Shown in pieces: positions 16,378 to 24,430 of a stretch of 24,430 nt of DNA. The stretch is taken from contig CAMLDT010000028.1 of the NCBI GenBank assembly GCA_946479075.1, forward strand, positions 1-24,430, written 5' to 3'. The notes beneath the pieces are model-generated. The model made no database searches. It was given only the letters and a program-made list of their open reading frames with translations, and was not told where the DNA came from. This DNA comes from an uncultured Polaromonas sp. (lineage in GTDB: Bacteria > Pseudomonadota > Gammaproteobacteria > Burkholderiales > Burkholderiaceae). Within the stretch, counting starts at the first letter, position 1; each line of letters begins with the position of its first letter. A program made the position numbers and the translations under genes.

Positions 16378-17151
16378 ATGATGACAAGCGAACGCACTTT
16401 TTCCAGCGCTCCCGGCAGGCGCAGCGGCGTGGCCGTGTGGAAGCAGATTGCCGATACCCTGGGCACCGAAATTCGCAACCGGGCTTTCACGGCCAGCGGC
16501 CGCCTGCCCAGCGAGAGCGAGCTGTCGCAGCGTTTCGGCGTGAACCGCCACACCCTGCGCCAGGCGGTGGCAGCGCTGCAGCTCGACGGGCTGGTGCGTA
16601 TCGAGCCGGGACGAGGCACCTTTGTGCAGCACGAACTGCTCGACTACGTGTTGTCTCGCCGTACGCGCTTCAGCGAAAACCTGCAGCGGCAGGGACTGTT
16701 GCCAAGCAAACAACTGCTGACCGCCCGCGAAATCACCGCGCCCGAACGCGCCGCCGAAGAACTCAAGCTGGGAAAAAATGAAAAAGTGCTGATGGTGGAG
16801 ATGCTGGACGAAGCCAACGACCAGCCGATTGCGCTGGCTACCGCGTATTACCCGGCCGCCCGGTTTGCGGGCCTGCTGGAAATGCTGGAGGGCGGCACCT
16901 GCACCACCGACATCCTGCGCCATTTCGGTGTGGTCGATTACTTGCGCGCGCAAAGCCGGGTCACCACGCAAATGCCGTCGGATGAAACCGCGCGCCTGCT
17001 CAAACAGGCCACCAGCCGCCCGGTGCTGTGCGTCGAGTGCCTTGATGTGGACATGGACGGCCGGCCCATCAAGTACGGTGAAACGGTTTTTTGCGGTGAC
17101 CGGGTGCAACTGGTCATCACTGCCGGACAGGGCGCGGGAGAAACTGCATGA
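16378..17151 (+). CDS. phnF: Phosphonate metabolism transcriptional regulator PhnF (GntR/HutC family)
   Basis: A 257-residue regulator. The N-terminal winged helix-turn-helix (about 18-82) includes GRLPSESELSQRFGVNRHTLRQAVAALQLDGLVRIEPGRGTF, a typical GntR domain; the C-terminal part (about 100-245) is a UTRA ligand-binding domain of the HutC subfamily. It is expected to repress the divergent phnG operon and its own unit until a phosphonate-related or phosphate signal relieves it. The start is uncertain: ATG at 16378 (or 16381) fits the usual leader length, while an in-frame ATG at 16339 would add 13 residues and begin just after the inverted repeat. Its stop overlaps the next gene as ATGA, so the three rightward genes are one operon. 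Confidence 0.93.
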   Translation: MMTSERTFSSAPGRRSGVAVWKQIADTLGTEIRNRAFTASGRLPSESELSQRFGVNRHTLRQAVAALQLDGLVRIEPGRGTFVQHELLDYVLSRRTRFSENLQRQGLLPSKQLLTAREITAPERAAEELKLGKNEKVLMVEMLDEANDQPIALATAYYPAARFAGLLEMLEGGTCTTDILRHFGVVDYLRAQSRVTTQMPSDETARLLKQATSRPVLCVECLDVDMDGRPIKYGETVFCGDRVQLVITAGQGAGETA

Positions 17152-17843
17152 GCGCGCGTTACGCCGTTTATTTCGCGCCGGCCAAACATTCGCCGTGGTG
17201 GACATTCGGCGCGCACTGGCTGGGCCGGGATGAACACGACAACGCAGCCCTGCCGCGGCCTGTCCTCCAGGACATCGGCGCGGAGGAAATTGAACAGATC
17301 ACGGTGGAGCCCCGCCGTTACGGTTTCCACGCCACACTTAAGGCACCCTTCCACCTGTCGGCCGGTCACACCGAATCCGATCTGGTTGCGCGCCTGGGCC
17401 GGCTTGCACAAACCCTGAGGCCGCTGCCCCTGGGCCCCCTGCAGCTTGCCACACCGGGAAACTTTGTGGCGCTGGTTCCGGAGGCGGCGCCCGCGGATTT
17501 GCAAACCCTGGCCGCCACCTGCGTGACGGAGCTGGACGACCTGCGTGCGCCGCTGAGCGCCGCTGATCTGGCGCGGCGCCGCAGCGCGGGTCTCGATGCG
17601 CGCGAATCCGAACTGCTGGCCCTGCATGGCTATCCCCACGTGCTGGAGCGTTTTCGCTTTCACATGACCCTGACCGGCCCGGTCAACAGCGCCACGGCAC
17701 AGCGCGTGTGCCAGGCCCTGGCTGACCAGCCGCTCAGGCTGAACGCCCAGGCCCCGTTGTTGCTGGACCGGCTTTGCCTGTTTGTCGAACAAGCGCCAGG
17801 CGAGCCGTTCCAGCGCGTCATCGATCTGCGGCTGTCGGCATGA
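17148..17843 (+). CDS. DUF1045 2H-phosphoesterase-like protein of phosphonate operons
   Basis: A 231-residue protein of the DUF1045 family found in C-P lyase operons. It carries two spaced HxT motifs, His61-Ala-Thr-Leu and His172-Met-Thr-Leu, the hallmark of the 2H phosphoesterase fold that opens cyclic phosphates. It overlaps phnF and phnN by ATGA on both sides. No phnP is present in the window, and the pathway needs an enzyme to open 5-phosphoribosyl 1,2-cyclic phosphate before PhnN; DUF1045 is the natural candidate. Family and motifs are seen; the substrate is inferred from pathway logic. Confidence 0.88.
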   Translation: MSARYAVYFAPAKHSPWWTFGAHWLGRDEHDNAALPRPVLQDIGAEEIEQITVEPRRYGFHATLKAPFHLSAGHTESDLVARLGRLAQTLRPLPLGPLQLATPGNFVALVPEAAPADLQTLAATCVTELDDLRAPLSAADLARRRSAGLDARESELLALHGYPHVLERFRFHMTLTGPVNSATAQRVCQALADQPLRLNAQAPLLLDRLCLFVEQAPGEPFQRVIDLRLSA

Positions 17844-18406
17844 GTGGCGCCTGGGTATTTGTCTGCGGCCCCTCCGGATCGGGCAAGGACAGCGTGATCG
17901 CGTATGCGAGGCAGGTGCTCGCAGACCGCGCCGACATCGTGTTCACACGGCGTTTCGTCACGCGCCCGGCGCATGCCGGCTCCGATCACGATCCGCTGAC
18001 CGAGGCGGCTTTCGGTGAACTGCTGCAGGGAGGTGGTCTGCGCTGGCACTGGCAGGCACACGGATTTTCTTATGGCATCGCACAGCACCATGAAGCTGCG
18101 GTCAGGGCAGGATGCCTCGTGGTCGTCAATGGGTCACGCGAGCACGTCAGCGCCTTGCCGCCGTCGCCCGCCGTGCGCGTGGTGCAAATCCGTGCCGATG
18201 ACGCGGCGCTGGCCACGCGCCTGAAACAACGCGACCGGGACAGCGCCGAGTCCATTGCCCTGCGCCTGTCACGCAACAGCCGGTTCGACGCTCTTCGGGC
18301 CGACCGTGTGATCGTCAATGACGCAGAGCTGGCCCAGGCCGGCCGCCAACTTGCCGATTACCTGGCTGGTGTGAGGCAGCTGACGCCTGCAAGAACCCTG
18401 GCGTAG
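17840..18406 (+). CDS. phnN: Ribose 1,5-bisphosphate phosphokinase PhnN
   Basis: A 188-residue guanylate-kinase-like enzyme that phosphorylates ribose 1,5-bisphosphate to PRPP, the last step of the C-P lyase route. Walker A is GPSGSGKDS (10-18), followed by FTRRFVTRPAHAGSDHDPLTEAAF, a substrate-binding stretch typical of PhnN, and a lid-region LKQRDRDSAESIALRL. Length matches E. coli PhnN (185). The ATG at 17840 overlaps the DUF1045 stop; an in-frame extension to 17774 is only the shadow of the DUF1045 end. Its last 49 bases overlap the end of the opposing HD-domain gene. Confidence 0.94.
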   Translation: MSGAWVFVCGPSGSGKDSVIAYARQVLADRADIVFTRRFVTRPAHAGSDHDPLTEAAFGELLQGGGLRWHWQAHGFSYGIAQHHEAAVRAGCLVVVNGSREHVSALPPSPAVRVVQIRADDAALATRLKQRDRDSAESIALRLSRNSRFDALRADRVIVNDAELAQAGRQLADYLAGVRQLTPARTLA

Positions 18407-18912
18407 TGCGCCCAGTCGGGCGTTGACGCCTGAGGGTCTTTGGCACTGTCGTCCCAGCGACGCAAGGCCACCGCGTCGCTTGCAAACGCCTGGGCGATGA
18501 AAACCGCGGCCTCTTCAGCCGAGAAGGGGCCGCCCTGCAACACCAGGCTGCGTTTCGATGCGGGGGACAGCGCTGCCCAGTAGTCGGCGTCGGTCCGGCA
18601 CAAATAACGCTTGGCATCCACATGCAAACGGATGGGCGCCAGCACAGCCTCGGGAAAAACACCGCGCAAAAACGGCAGAGCCATGAACTGGTGCAGATCG
18701 TCCGCACCGGCGGCGGAATCTGGCTGCCGGGGGGCGACCAGATGCCCCAGGTCATGCAGCAGGGCCGCAGCGATCAGTTCCGGCCTTGCACCTGCCTGCT
18801 CGGCCAGGTAGGCGCACTGCAGGGCGTGCTGCTGTTGGGTGACAGCTTCGGCGCCGTATTGAACCGCCCCCTTCGCGTGGAACAGTTCCGTGATGTCTTC
18901 CAGGTCAAGCAT
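18358..18912 (-). CDS. PhnZ-like HD-domain phosphonate oxygenase
   Basis: A 184-residue HD-domain protein of the phosphonate-operon HDIG family that includes PhnZ. PhnZ is a mixed-valent diiron oxygenase that splits 2-amino-1-hydroxyethylphosphonate to glycine and phosphate. The ligand pattern is complete: Tyr19, Glu22, His29, His53-Asp54 (LLHDLGHLV), His74, His97 (IRLHVDAKRYLC) and Asp154 (RRWDDSAKD), at a near-constant offset of 5-7 from the PhnZ residues I recall. It follows phnE by 12 bases, so it is the last gene of the import operon. The partner dioxygenase PhnY is not in the window, so the substrate may be a ready-made hydroxyphosphonate or the partner may lie elsewhere. Its 3' end overlaps phnN on the other strand. 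Confidence 0.88.
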   Translation of the reverse strand: MLDLEDITELFHAKGAVQYGAEAVTQQQHALQCAYLAEQAGARPELIAAALLHDLGHLVAPRQPDSAAGADDLHQFMALPFLRGVFPEAVLAPIRLHVDAKRYLCRTDADYWAALSPASKRSLVLQGGPFSAEEAAVFIAQAFASDAVALRRWDDSAKDPQASTPDWAHYARVLAGVSCLTPAR

Positions 18913-18924
18913 TTCCGGTAAATC

Positions 18925-19734
18925 CTACACAAGTGCCTTGCGGATACGCGCCGAAACGAGGTCGATCACACTGACGGTGACCACGATGATGATCATCACC
19001 GCACAGGTTTCGGCGTACTGGAAGCTGCGGATGATCTCCCACAGCACCATGCCGATACCGCCAGCGCCCACCATGCCAACGACCGAGGCCGAGCGCACGT
19101 TCGACTCGAAGCGGTACAGCGTGTAGGAGATCCACAGGGGCAACACCTGGGGAATCACGCCATACAGGATTTCTTCCAGCGCATTGGCGCCGGTGGCGCG
19201 TATGCCCTCGACCGGTTGTGGATCAATCGACTCCACCGCCTCCGAAAACAGCTTGGCCAGGATGCCGGTGGTGTGGACCCAGAGCGCCAGCACGCCGGCA
19301 AACGGTCCCAGCCCCACCGCCACGATGAACAGCATGGCAAACACCATCTCGTTGATGGCACGTGCTGCGTCCATCAAGCGGCGCACCGGCTGGCGCACCC
19401 AGACCGGCGCGATATTGGCTGACGACAGCAGCGCCAGCGGCACGGCGCAGACCACGGCCAGCGCCGTGCCCCACAGTGCGATCTGCACGGTGACGACCAT
19501 TTCACGCAGGTAGTTGCGCCAATCCGTGAAGTTGGGCGGAAAAAAACTGGCGACATATTCGACCATGTTGCCGGAGTCGCGCATCAGGTCCAGTGGGCGC
19601 ATGTCGGCACCCTTCCAGGACAGGGCCAGCAAGGCCAGCAGCACACCCCAGGCCATCAGGCCCGGCAGGCTGGTGCGCGGCATGTGCGGCAGCGCAGCCG
19701 GCAGCGGCACCGGCAGGCGTGCAGTGGTGTTCAC
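18925..19734 (-). CDS. phnE: Phosphonate ABC transporter permease PhnE
   Basis: A 269-residue inner-membrane permease with about six hydrophobic segments. Typical PhnE stretches are [27 protein letters not shown], the coupling-loop region [35 protein letters not shown] near residues 160-195, and [22 protein letters not shown]. The open frame begins at GTG (19734), eight bases after the phnD stop; an ATG at 19683 (residue 18) is possible but would trim the basic N-terminal leader. With PhnC and PhnD it forms the importer. It belongs to the leftward phnC-D-E-HD unit. Confidence 0.93.
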   Translation of the reverse strand: MNTTARLPVPLPAALPHMPRTSLPGLMAWGVLLALLALSWKGADMRPLDLMRDSGNMVEYVASFFPPNFTDWRNYLREMVVTVQIALWGTALAVVCAVPLALLSSANIAPVWVRQPVRRLMDAARAINEMVFAMLFIVAVGLGPFAGVLALWVHTTGILAKLFSEAVESIDPQPVEGIRATGANALEEILYGVIPQVLPLWISYTLYRFESNVRSASVVGMVGAGGIGMVLWEIIRSFQYAETCAVMIIIVVTVSVIDLVSARIRKALV

Positions 19735-19742
19735 GGGCGGGC

Positions 19743-20708
19743 TCAGTTCTTGGTCAGTTCGGCGAGCTTGCGGTCGATCTCGGCCACCTTGGCCTGCTTT
19801 TCGGCGCCAGGCAGGTTGGCGTCAGCCTCGAACTTGTTGCGCTCCTTGAACAGCTCCAGCTGGCGGATAGGAATCAGCTGCGCATTGGTGGAAGGCTTGA
19901 AGGCCGAGAGCTTGGAGATTTTCATCAGCACGTCTTTTTCCTGCTGGCCGCCCTGACCGTAGCTGTAAAAGAAGTCCTTGAGTTTCTGCTTGGTCGCCTC
20001 CGGCAAATCCTTGCGCATGACCAGCGGATCCAGCGGTATCAGCGGCGAGGTCCAGATCACGCGGATGTCCTTGAATTTCTCGGGAAGCTTGTCCTTGACC
20101 TTGTCGAGGTTTTCGCTGTTGTTGGTGGCCACATCGACCTGCTTGTTGGCGACCGCAAGGGCGTTGCTCTCATGGTTGGCGCTGCGTGACACCCTGAAAG
20201 CAGTTTTGGCATCAATCTTGTTTTTCGCGAAAACGTAATAGCTGGGCACCAGGAAGCCCGAGGTGGAGTTGGGGTCCCCATTGCCGAAAGAAAGGTTTTT
20301 CGCGTTCTTGAGCACGTCGTCCAGGCTCTTCAGGGGACTGTCCTTGTGCACGATCAGGTGGGAGTAGTAGCCCAGCGACCCGTCGGCGTTAACCATCTGG
20401 GCAAATATTTCGCCGCCGGCGCGGTCCACCGCTTCCATCGCCGACTTGTTGCCGTACCAGGCCACATGGACCTTGTTGAAGCGCATGCCTTCAATGATGC
20501 CGGCGTAGTCGGGTGCGAAAAAGGCATTGACTTTGTAGCCGGTCTTTTTGGCCATATCTTCGAGCAGGGGTTGCCAGTCGGTCCTCAGGTTCTGCGAGGA
20601 CTCGGTCGAAATAATGCCGAAGTTGATTTCCTTGAGGTCCTGCGCATGGGCGGGGGCCAGCGCGATCAGCGTCGTGGCAGCCAGTCCGGTCAGCAATTTT
20701 TTGATCAT
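19743..20708 (-). CDS. phnD: Phosphonate ABC transporter periplasmic binding protein PhnD
   Basis: A 321-residue periplasmic receptor. Residues 1-23 are a signal peptide (MIKKLLTG, hydrophobic core, AHA-Q). The mature domain shows [31 protein letters not shown] and [32 protein letters not shown], both PhnD signatures, and [19 protein letters not shown] in the second lobe. The ATG at 20708 is right because AAGGAAG lies seven bases upstream and the signal peptide starts there; the frame continues upstream only as shadow of phnC. The C-terminal tail (about 290-321) is a charged helix. It lies 34 bases after phnC. Confidence 0.95.
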   Translation of the reverse strand: MIKKLLTGLAATTLIALAPAHAQDLKEINFGIISTESSQNLRTDWQPLLEDMAKKTGYKVNAFFAPDYAGIIEGMRFNKVHVAWYGNKSAMEAVDRAGGEIFAQMVNADGSLGYYSHLIVHKDSPLKSLDDVLKNAKNLSFGNGDPNSTSGFLVPSYYVFAKNKIDAKTAFRVSRSANHESNALAVANKQVDVATNNSENLDKVKDKLPEKFKDIRVIWTSPLIPLDPLVMRKDLPEATKQKLKDFFYSYGQGGQQEKDVLMKISKLSAFKPSTNAQLIPIRQLELFKERNKFEADANLPGAEKQAKVAEIDRKLAELTKN

Positions 20709-20742
20709 GGTGCTTCCTTGAAAAGTGGGTGAAAAAAGGGGA

Positions 20743-21606
20743 TCAGGCGGCCTGCGCCATGGGCGTGGGCCAGGCCAGGTGGGGAACGGGTTTGACCTTG
20801 TCTTCCAGGCTGGAAATGGCATCGCCCAGGGACAGGATGTCGTCGGCTTCAGCGCCATAGAGCTCACGCAGCACCGCTGGCGTCAGGCCCACCGACGGGC
20901 CGTCGTACACCACCTTGCCCTGGTGCAGGGCGATGGTTCGGGGGCAATACTTGATGGCCACATTGACCTGGTGCAGCGACACCACCACGGTGCAGCGGTC
21001 TTCACGGTTGATGCGTGCCAGGATGTCCATGACCTTGCGCGAAGACTCGGGGTCCAGCGAGGCAATCGGTTCGTCGGCCAGCACCACTTTGGCGCCCTGC
21101 ACCATGGCGCGCGCAATGGCCGCGCGCTGTTGCTGGCCGCCCGACAGGGTGGACGCACGTTGCGCGCAACATTCGGCAATCCCGACGCGGCGCAGGGCTT
21201 CAATGCCCCGGGCTTTTTCCTCCGGTGTGAACCAGCGGATCAGGCTGCGCCACAGGGGCACGCGGTGAAGGGTGCCGGCCAGCACATTGACCAGCACCGG
21301 CAGGCGACCCACCAGGTTGAACTGCTGGAACACAAAGCCGATGCCGGAACGCACGGAGCGGATGTTGGCCGCGATCTTTCCGTTGCTTTGCACGGTGCGG
21401 CCATGGATCACAATGGAGCCCTGCCCCGCCGCATCGCCGGCCATCAGCCCCGCCATGTGCCTCAGCAAGGTCGATTTTCCGGAGCCGGAAGCCCCGATCA
21501 AGGCCACCATTTCCCCGGTCGCGATGCTCAGGTCGATGTGTTGCAGGGCCTTGCGCCCATTGCCGAATGTCTTGCTCAGGGTGTTGATCCGGATGGCAGT
21601 GTCCAT
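20743..21606 (-). CDS. phnC: Phosphonate ABC transporter ATP-binding protein PhnC
   Basis: A 287-residue ATPase that powers phosphonate uptake. Walker A is GASGSGKS (38-45), signature [16 protein letters not shown], Walker [16 protein letters not shown], and an H-loop [15 protein letters not shown] with the PhnC-typical SLHQV in place of the more common [23 protein letters not shown] at the Q-loop is also diagnostic. The ATG at 21606 has a TGGAGAG Shine-Dalgarno sequence upstream; the frame before it is intergenic. First gene of the unit; diverges from amn. Confidence 0.95.
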   Translation of the reverse strand: MDTAIRINTLSKTFGNGRKALQHIDLSIATGEMVALIGASGSGKSTLLRHMAGLMAGDAAGQGSIVIHGRTVQSNGKIAANIRSVRSGIGFVFQQFNLVGRLPVLVNVLAGTLHRVPLWRSLIRWFTPEEKARGIEALRRVGIAECCAQRASTLSGGQQQRAAIARAMVQGAKVVLADEPIASLDPESSRKVMDILARINREDRCTVVVSLHQVNVAIKYCPRTIALHQGKVVYDGPSVGLTPAVLRELYGAEADDILSLGDAISSLEDKVKPVPHLAWPTPMAQAA

Positions 21607-21631
21607 GGTCTCTCCAGGTGGTTCTGCCATG

Positions 21632-21665
21632 AATCTAGGGTCGCAATGTGTCGGTTTCGTGTCAC
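21632..21665 (-). promoter_or_regulatory. Candidate Pho box and -10 for phnC
   Basis: On the leftward strand GTGACAC-GAAA-CCGACAC (21665-21648) has the 7-4-7 layout of a Pho box and agrees with the E. coli consensus CTGTCATAWAWCTGTCAY at 13 of 18 places by hand count. Ten bases further on is TAGATT (21637-21632), a possible -10; E. coli PhoB promoters have about this spacing. Read rightward, towards amn, the box agrees at 11 of 18. Suggests phosphate-starvation control, as expected for phosphonate import. Confidence 0.45.
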
Positions 21666-21731
21666 ACACCGGCCACCATCGCGTTTCAGCCAGCGGGGCA
21701 CAATGAGGACCTGTCCGAAAGCTCCAAGCCC

Positions 21732-23231
21732 ATGCCCTACCTGCCCGCCTTCATCGCCCCCACCCGCTACACCGACCCGGCCGCTGCGCTGGCCCAGGTG
21801 CAGCTGATTTATGACCAGCAGATTGCGCATTTGCGCGATGCCATGCACCGCTATGTGGCGGGTGAAACCCTGCCCGGCCACGTCAGGGCCTGTTACCCCT
21901 TTGTGCGGGTGCAGACCGAAACGGTGGCGCGCGCCATCCTGGAAACGCCTGACATTGAGCAGCTCAGTTATGGTTTTGTCGCCGGTCCCGGCCGGTTTGA
22001 AACCACGCTGACGCGGCCCGACCTCTACGGCAACTACTACCTGGAGCAGTTCCGCCTGCTGCTGCAAAACCATTCGGTGGAACTGGAAGTGGGCACCAGC
22101 ACCCAGCCGATCCCGGTGCACTTTTCGTTTGCCGAGCACGACCACATCGAAGGCAGCCTGAGCGCGGCGCGCCGCATGCTGATGCGCGATGTCTTCGACC
22201 TGCCCGACCTGGCCGCGATGGACGACGGCATTGCCAATGGCACCTATGAGGCCAGCCCCGGCGAGCCGCAGCCGCTGGCGCTGTTCACGGCGGCGCGGGT
22301 GGACTATTCATTGCAGCGCCTGCGCCACTACACCGGCACCTCGCCGGACTGGTTCCAGAACTTCGTGCTCTACACCAACTACCAGTTCTACATCGACGAG
22401 TTTGTGCGGCTGGGCCATGAGGAAATGGCCAAGCCCGACAGCGAGTACATCGCTTTTGTCGAACCCGGCAACGTGGTGACACGCCGCGCCGGCCTGCCGC
22501 CGGTGAGCGGTGACGAGCTGGGCATGGCGCCGCCCCGCCTGCCGCAAATGCCGGCCTACCACCTGATGCGCGCCGACCGCACCGGCATCACCATGGTCAA
22601 CATCGGCGTCGGCCCGGCCAATGCCAAAAACATCACCGACCACATCGCCGTGCTGCGACCGCACGCCTGGATCATGCTGGGCCACTGCGCCGGCCTGCGC
22701 AACAGCCAGCAGCTGGGCGACTACGTGCTGGCGCACGGTTACGTGCGCGAGGACCACGTGCTTGACGAGGAGCTGCCGCTGTGGGTGCCAATCCCCGCCC
22801 TGGCCGAAATCCAGGTGGCGCTGGAGCGCGCCGTCAAGGACGTGACGCGGCTGGAAGGGCCGGACCTCAAGCGCATCATGCGCACCGGCACCGTGGCCTC
22901 CACCGACAACCGCAACTGGGAACTGCTCCCGGGCAACCAGCCGCAGCGCCGCTTCAGCCAGAGCCGCGCGGTCGCGCTGGACATGGAAAGCGCCACCATT
23001 GCCGCCAACGGTTTTCGTTTTCGCGTGCCCTACGGCACCCTGCTGTGTGTCAGCGACAAGCCGCTGCATGGCGAGATCAAGCTGCCGGGCATGGCCAACC
23101 ACTTCTACCGCGAACGCGTGGACCAGCATCTGCGCATCGGCATGCGCGCCATCGAGCTGCTGCGGGCACAAGGCACGACGCAGTTGCACAGCCGCAAGCT
23201 ACGCAGTTTTTCGGAAGTGGCGTTTCAGTAG
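21732..23231 (+). CDS. amn: AMP nucleosidase
   Basis: A 499-residue enzyme that splits AMP into adenine and ribose 5-phosphate in the cytoplasm (E. coli Amn 484). The N-terminal Amn-specific domain includes [56 protein letters not shown]; the C-terminal nucleoside-phosphorylase fold includes [44 protein letters not shown] and [35 protein letters not shown], with the catalytic Asp in DMES. The ATG at 21732 begins the conserved sequence; an upstream in-frame start at 21648 would overlap the control region. In E. coli amn belongs to the Pho regulon, which fits its place opposite phnC. Confidence 0.95.
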   Translation: MPYLPAFIAPTRYTDPAAALAQVQLIYDQQIAHLRDAMHRYVAGETLPGHVRACYPFVRVQTETVARAILETPDIEQLSYGFVAGPGRFETTLTRPDLYGNYYLEQFRLLLQNHSVELEVGTSTQPIPVHFSFAEHDHIEGSLSAARRMLMRDVFDLPDLAAMDDGIANGTYEASPGEPQPLALFTAARVDYSLQRLRHYTGTSPDWFQNFVLYTNYQFYIDEFVRLGHEEMAKPDSEYIAFVEPGNVVTRRAGLPPVSGDELGMAPPRLPQMPAYHLMRADRTGITMVNIGVGPANAKNITDHIAVLRPHAWIMLGHCAGLRNSQQLGDYVLAHGYVREDHVLDEELPLWVPIPALAEIQVALERAVKDVTRLEGPDLKRIMRTGTVASTDNRNWELLPGNQPQRRFSQSRAVALDMESATIAANGFRFRVPYGTLLCVSDKPLHGEIKLPGMANHFYRERVDQHLRIGMRAIELLRAQGTTQLHSRKLRSFSEVAFQ

Positions 23232-23255
23232 GTGGTGCGTTCGGCGCGCCGGATT

Positions 23256-23310
23256 GCTATTGTTTCAATAGCTGTTTGCGCCCGTCCAGCAAGGGCTGAA
23301 GGCACTTTTT
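23256..23310 (-). repeat. Interspersed 55-base repeat, copy C, with hairpin
   Basis: Reverse-oriented copy of the element at 7483 and 8485, same 55-base length. It includes the CAGCCCTTGCTGG block and ends in GCTATTG-TTT-CAATAGC (23256-23272), a perfect 7-bp hairpin. It fills the gap between the convergent amn and mscS-type genes and overlaps the last two bases of the latter's stop, so it may work as a two-way terminator. Confidence 0.75.
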
Positions 23311-24430
23311 ACTTGTAACTTCCAGAAGATGCGGGCGGCTCGGGCTGCCCGGCACGCAGCAGTGGCGCGTTATCGGCTTGCTGCGGCCCCAGCTCGGCAC
23401 GTGTCAGCGGCAGGTACTGCGGGTACTCGCGCTGCATGAAATCCACCAGCGCTTCGCGCACGCTGCAGCGCAAGTCCCAGTTCTGGCCGGAACTCGACGA
23501 GGTCAGCAGCAGGCGAAGCTGCATGGCTTTTTCACCGGACTCCGTGACCTGCAGCTTGCACAGGCGGCGGTCCCACTCGGGCGCCGCTTCGCAGGCGCGC
23601 TGGGCCTCGGCGCGCAAGGGCGCAAGCGGCATGCGGTAATCCACCCACAAAAAAACGGTGCCAATGATGCTGGAGCTTTTGCGTGTCCAGTTCTGGAAGG
23701 GGTTCTCGATGAACCACTGCAGCGGAATGATCAGGCGGCGCTCGTCCCAGATCTTGAGGACCACGTAGGTGCCCGTGATCTCCTCCACACGGCCCCACTC
23801 ACCCTGGACGATCAGCACGTCGTCGAGCCGGATCGGCTGGGCCAGCGCAATCTGCAAGCCGGCAATCAGGTTGCTGAAAATCGGCCGCGCCGCAATACCG
23901 GCCACCAGCCCGACCACACCGGCCGAGGCCAGCAGGCTGGCGCCGAACTGGCGCGCGCCGGGGAACGTCATCAGCATCAGCGCCAGCCCCGCCAGCAGCA
24001 CCACAAACATCGCCGTGCGCGCCAGCATGCGGGTCTGGGTGTGAATGCGGCGCGCCTGCAGGTTGTCTTCGACATCGACCGGATGCTGGGCAATCACCCC
24101 TTGCGCCAGACCGCGGATCGCCCGCAGCCCCAGCCAGGTCAGCGCCAGCAGCAGCAACAGGCCGTTGCCATGACGGACACCTCCAATCATCGGGAAATCT
24201 TCCGGTGCGCCCTGCCACACGGCCTGCAGGGCAATCAGGGGCAGCAGCAACTGCGCCGGCGCCCTGCACTGTTGCGCCACCATCGCGGCCACCGGCATGC
24301 CGCGCGTCAGGCGCAGGACCAGTGCCGAACCCGCGCCATGCACCAGCAGGGCCACCAGTGCTGCCATCGCGGCGACCAGCAGGATGCGCAGTGCCGAATC
24401 GTTGGCCCAGCCCAGCAAATTGACGAGTTC
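23309..24430 (-). CDS. MscS-family mechanosensitive ion channel (5' end outside window)
   Basis: At least 373 residues of a membrane channel protein; the frame stays open to the right edge, so the true start lies beyond it. A TTG at 24418 is possible but has no support. Several hydrophobic segments fill the first 180 visible residues, followed by the pore-lining and beta-domain signature of MscS: SAGVVGLVAGIAARPIFSNLIAG, then LAQPIRLDDVLIVQGEWGRVEEITGTYVVLKIWDERRLIIPLQWFIENPFQNWTR. The long membrane region before the pore helix marks it as one of the larger MscS relatives (YbdG/MscM-like), not the minimal 286-residue MscS. Such channels release solutes on hypo-osmotic shock. It converges on amn across the copy-C repeat. 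Confidence 0.88.
   Translation of the reverse strand, partial: ELVNLLGWANDSALRILLVAAMAALVALLVHGAGSALVLRLTRGMPVAAMVAQQCRAPAQLLLPLIALQAVWQGAPEDFPMIGGVRHGNGLLLLLALTWLGLRAIRGLAQGVIAQHPVDVEDNLQARRIHTQTRMLARTAMFVVLLAGLALMLMTFPGARQFGASLLASAGVVGLVAGIAARPIFSNLIAGLQIALAQPIRLDDVLIVQGEWGRVEEITGTYVVLKIWDERRLIIPLQWFIENPFQNWTRKSSSIIGTVFLWVDYRMPLAPLRAEAQRACEAAPEWDRRLCKLQVTESGEKAMQLRLLLTSSSSGQNWDLRCSVREALVDFMQREYPQYLPLTRAELGPQQADNAPLLRAGQPEPPASSGSYK

Noticed and set aside
20725..21807. Rightward open frame of 360 codons opposite phnC
   Set aside because: Antisense shadow that runs through phnC, the control region and into amn in the wrong frame; no family resemblance.

Overview
The window is about 24.4 kb of GC-rich chromosome with tight gene packing. 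Gene content, codon use and two families of intergenic repeats point to a betaproteobacterium, most likely Burkholderiales/Comamonadaceae (Polaromonas, Rhodoferax or Variovorax-like). No rRNA, tRNA, CRISPR array, transposase or integrase was found.

Left part (1-5868). The end of a LivF-type ATPase is followed by a branched-chain-amino-acid-type ABC transporter: binding protein, LivH and LivM. A transglutaminase-like cysteine protease lies on the other strand. An AT-rich two-gene island (about 4440-5930) then breaks the base composition. It encodes a protein with an unknown N-terminal beta-rich domain fused to a TIR-like (CAP12/PCTIR-type) domain, followed by a 156-residue protein of unknown function. 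It looks acquired and may be a small defence module.

Middle part (5929-10239). Housekeeping genes: the DEAD-box helicase DbpA, a PAP2-family phosphatase, glutathione reductase and a 75-residue hypothetical protein. Two copies of a 55-base interspersed repeat flank the PAP2 gene; a third copy lies at 23256-23310.

Right part (10382-21606). A nearly complete carbon-phosphorus lyase locus in three transcription units. phnG-H-I-J-K-L-M run leftward and carry the core reaction. phnF (GntR regulator), a DUF1045 2H-phosphoesterase-like gene and phnN run rightward from the shared phnF/phnG promoter region. phnC-D-E (phosphonate import) and a PhnZ-like HD-domain oxygenase run leftward from 21606. phnP and phnO are absent; DUF1045 is the best candidate for the missing PhnP step. 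The expected route is import by PhnCDE, attachment to ribose triphosphate by PhnGHI(L), pyrophosphate removal by PhnM, C-P cleavage by the radical-SAM enzyme PhnJ, opening of the cyclic phosphate (DUF1045?), and PhnN making PRPP.

The phnC region diverges from amn (AMP nucleosidase), a Pho-regulon gene in E. coli. A Pho-box-like sequence sits between them, correctly spaced from a possible -10 for phnC. The window ends in an MscS-type mechanosensitive channel that runs off the right edge.

The most unusual structural detail is a repeat element inside the phn operon, between phnH and phnI. It is crossed by a 26-codon reading frame that begins in an ATGA overlap with the phnH stop and ends two bases before the phnI start, so translational coupling could be kept across the insertion.
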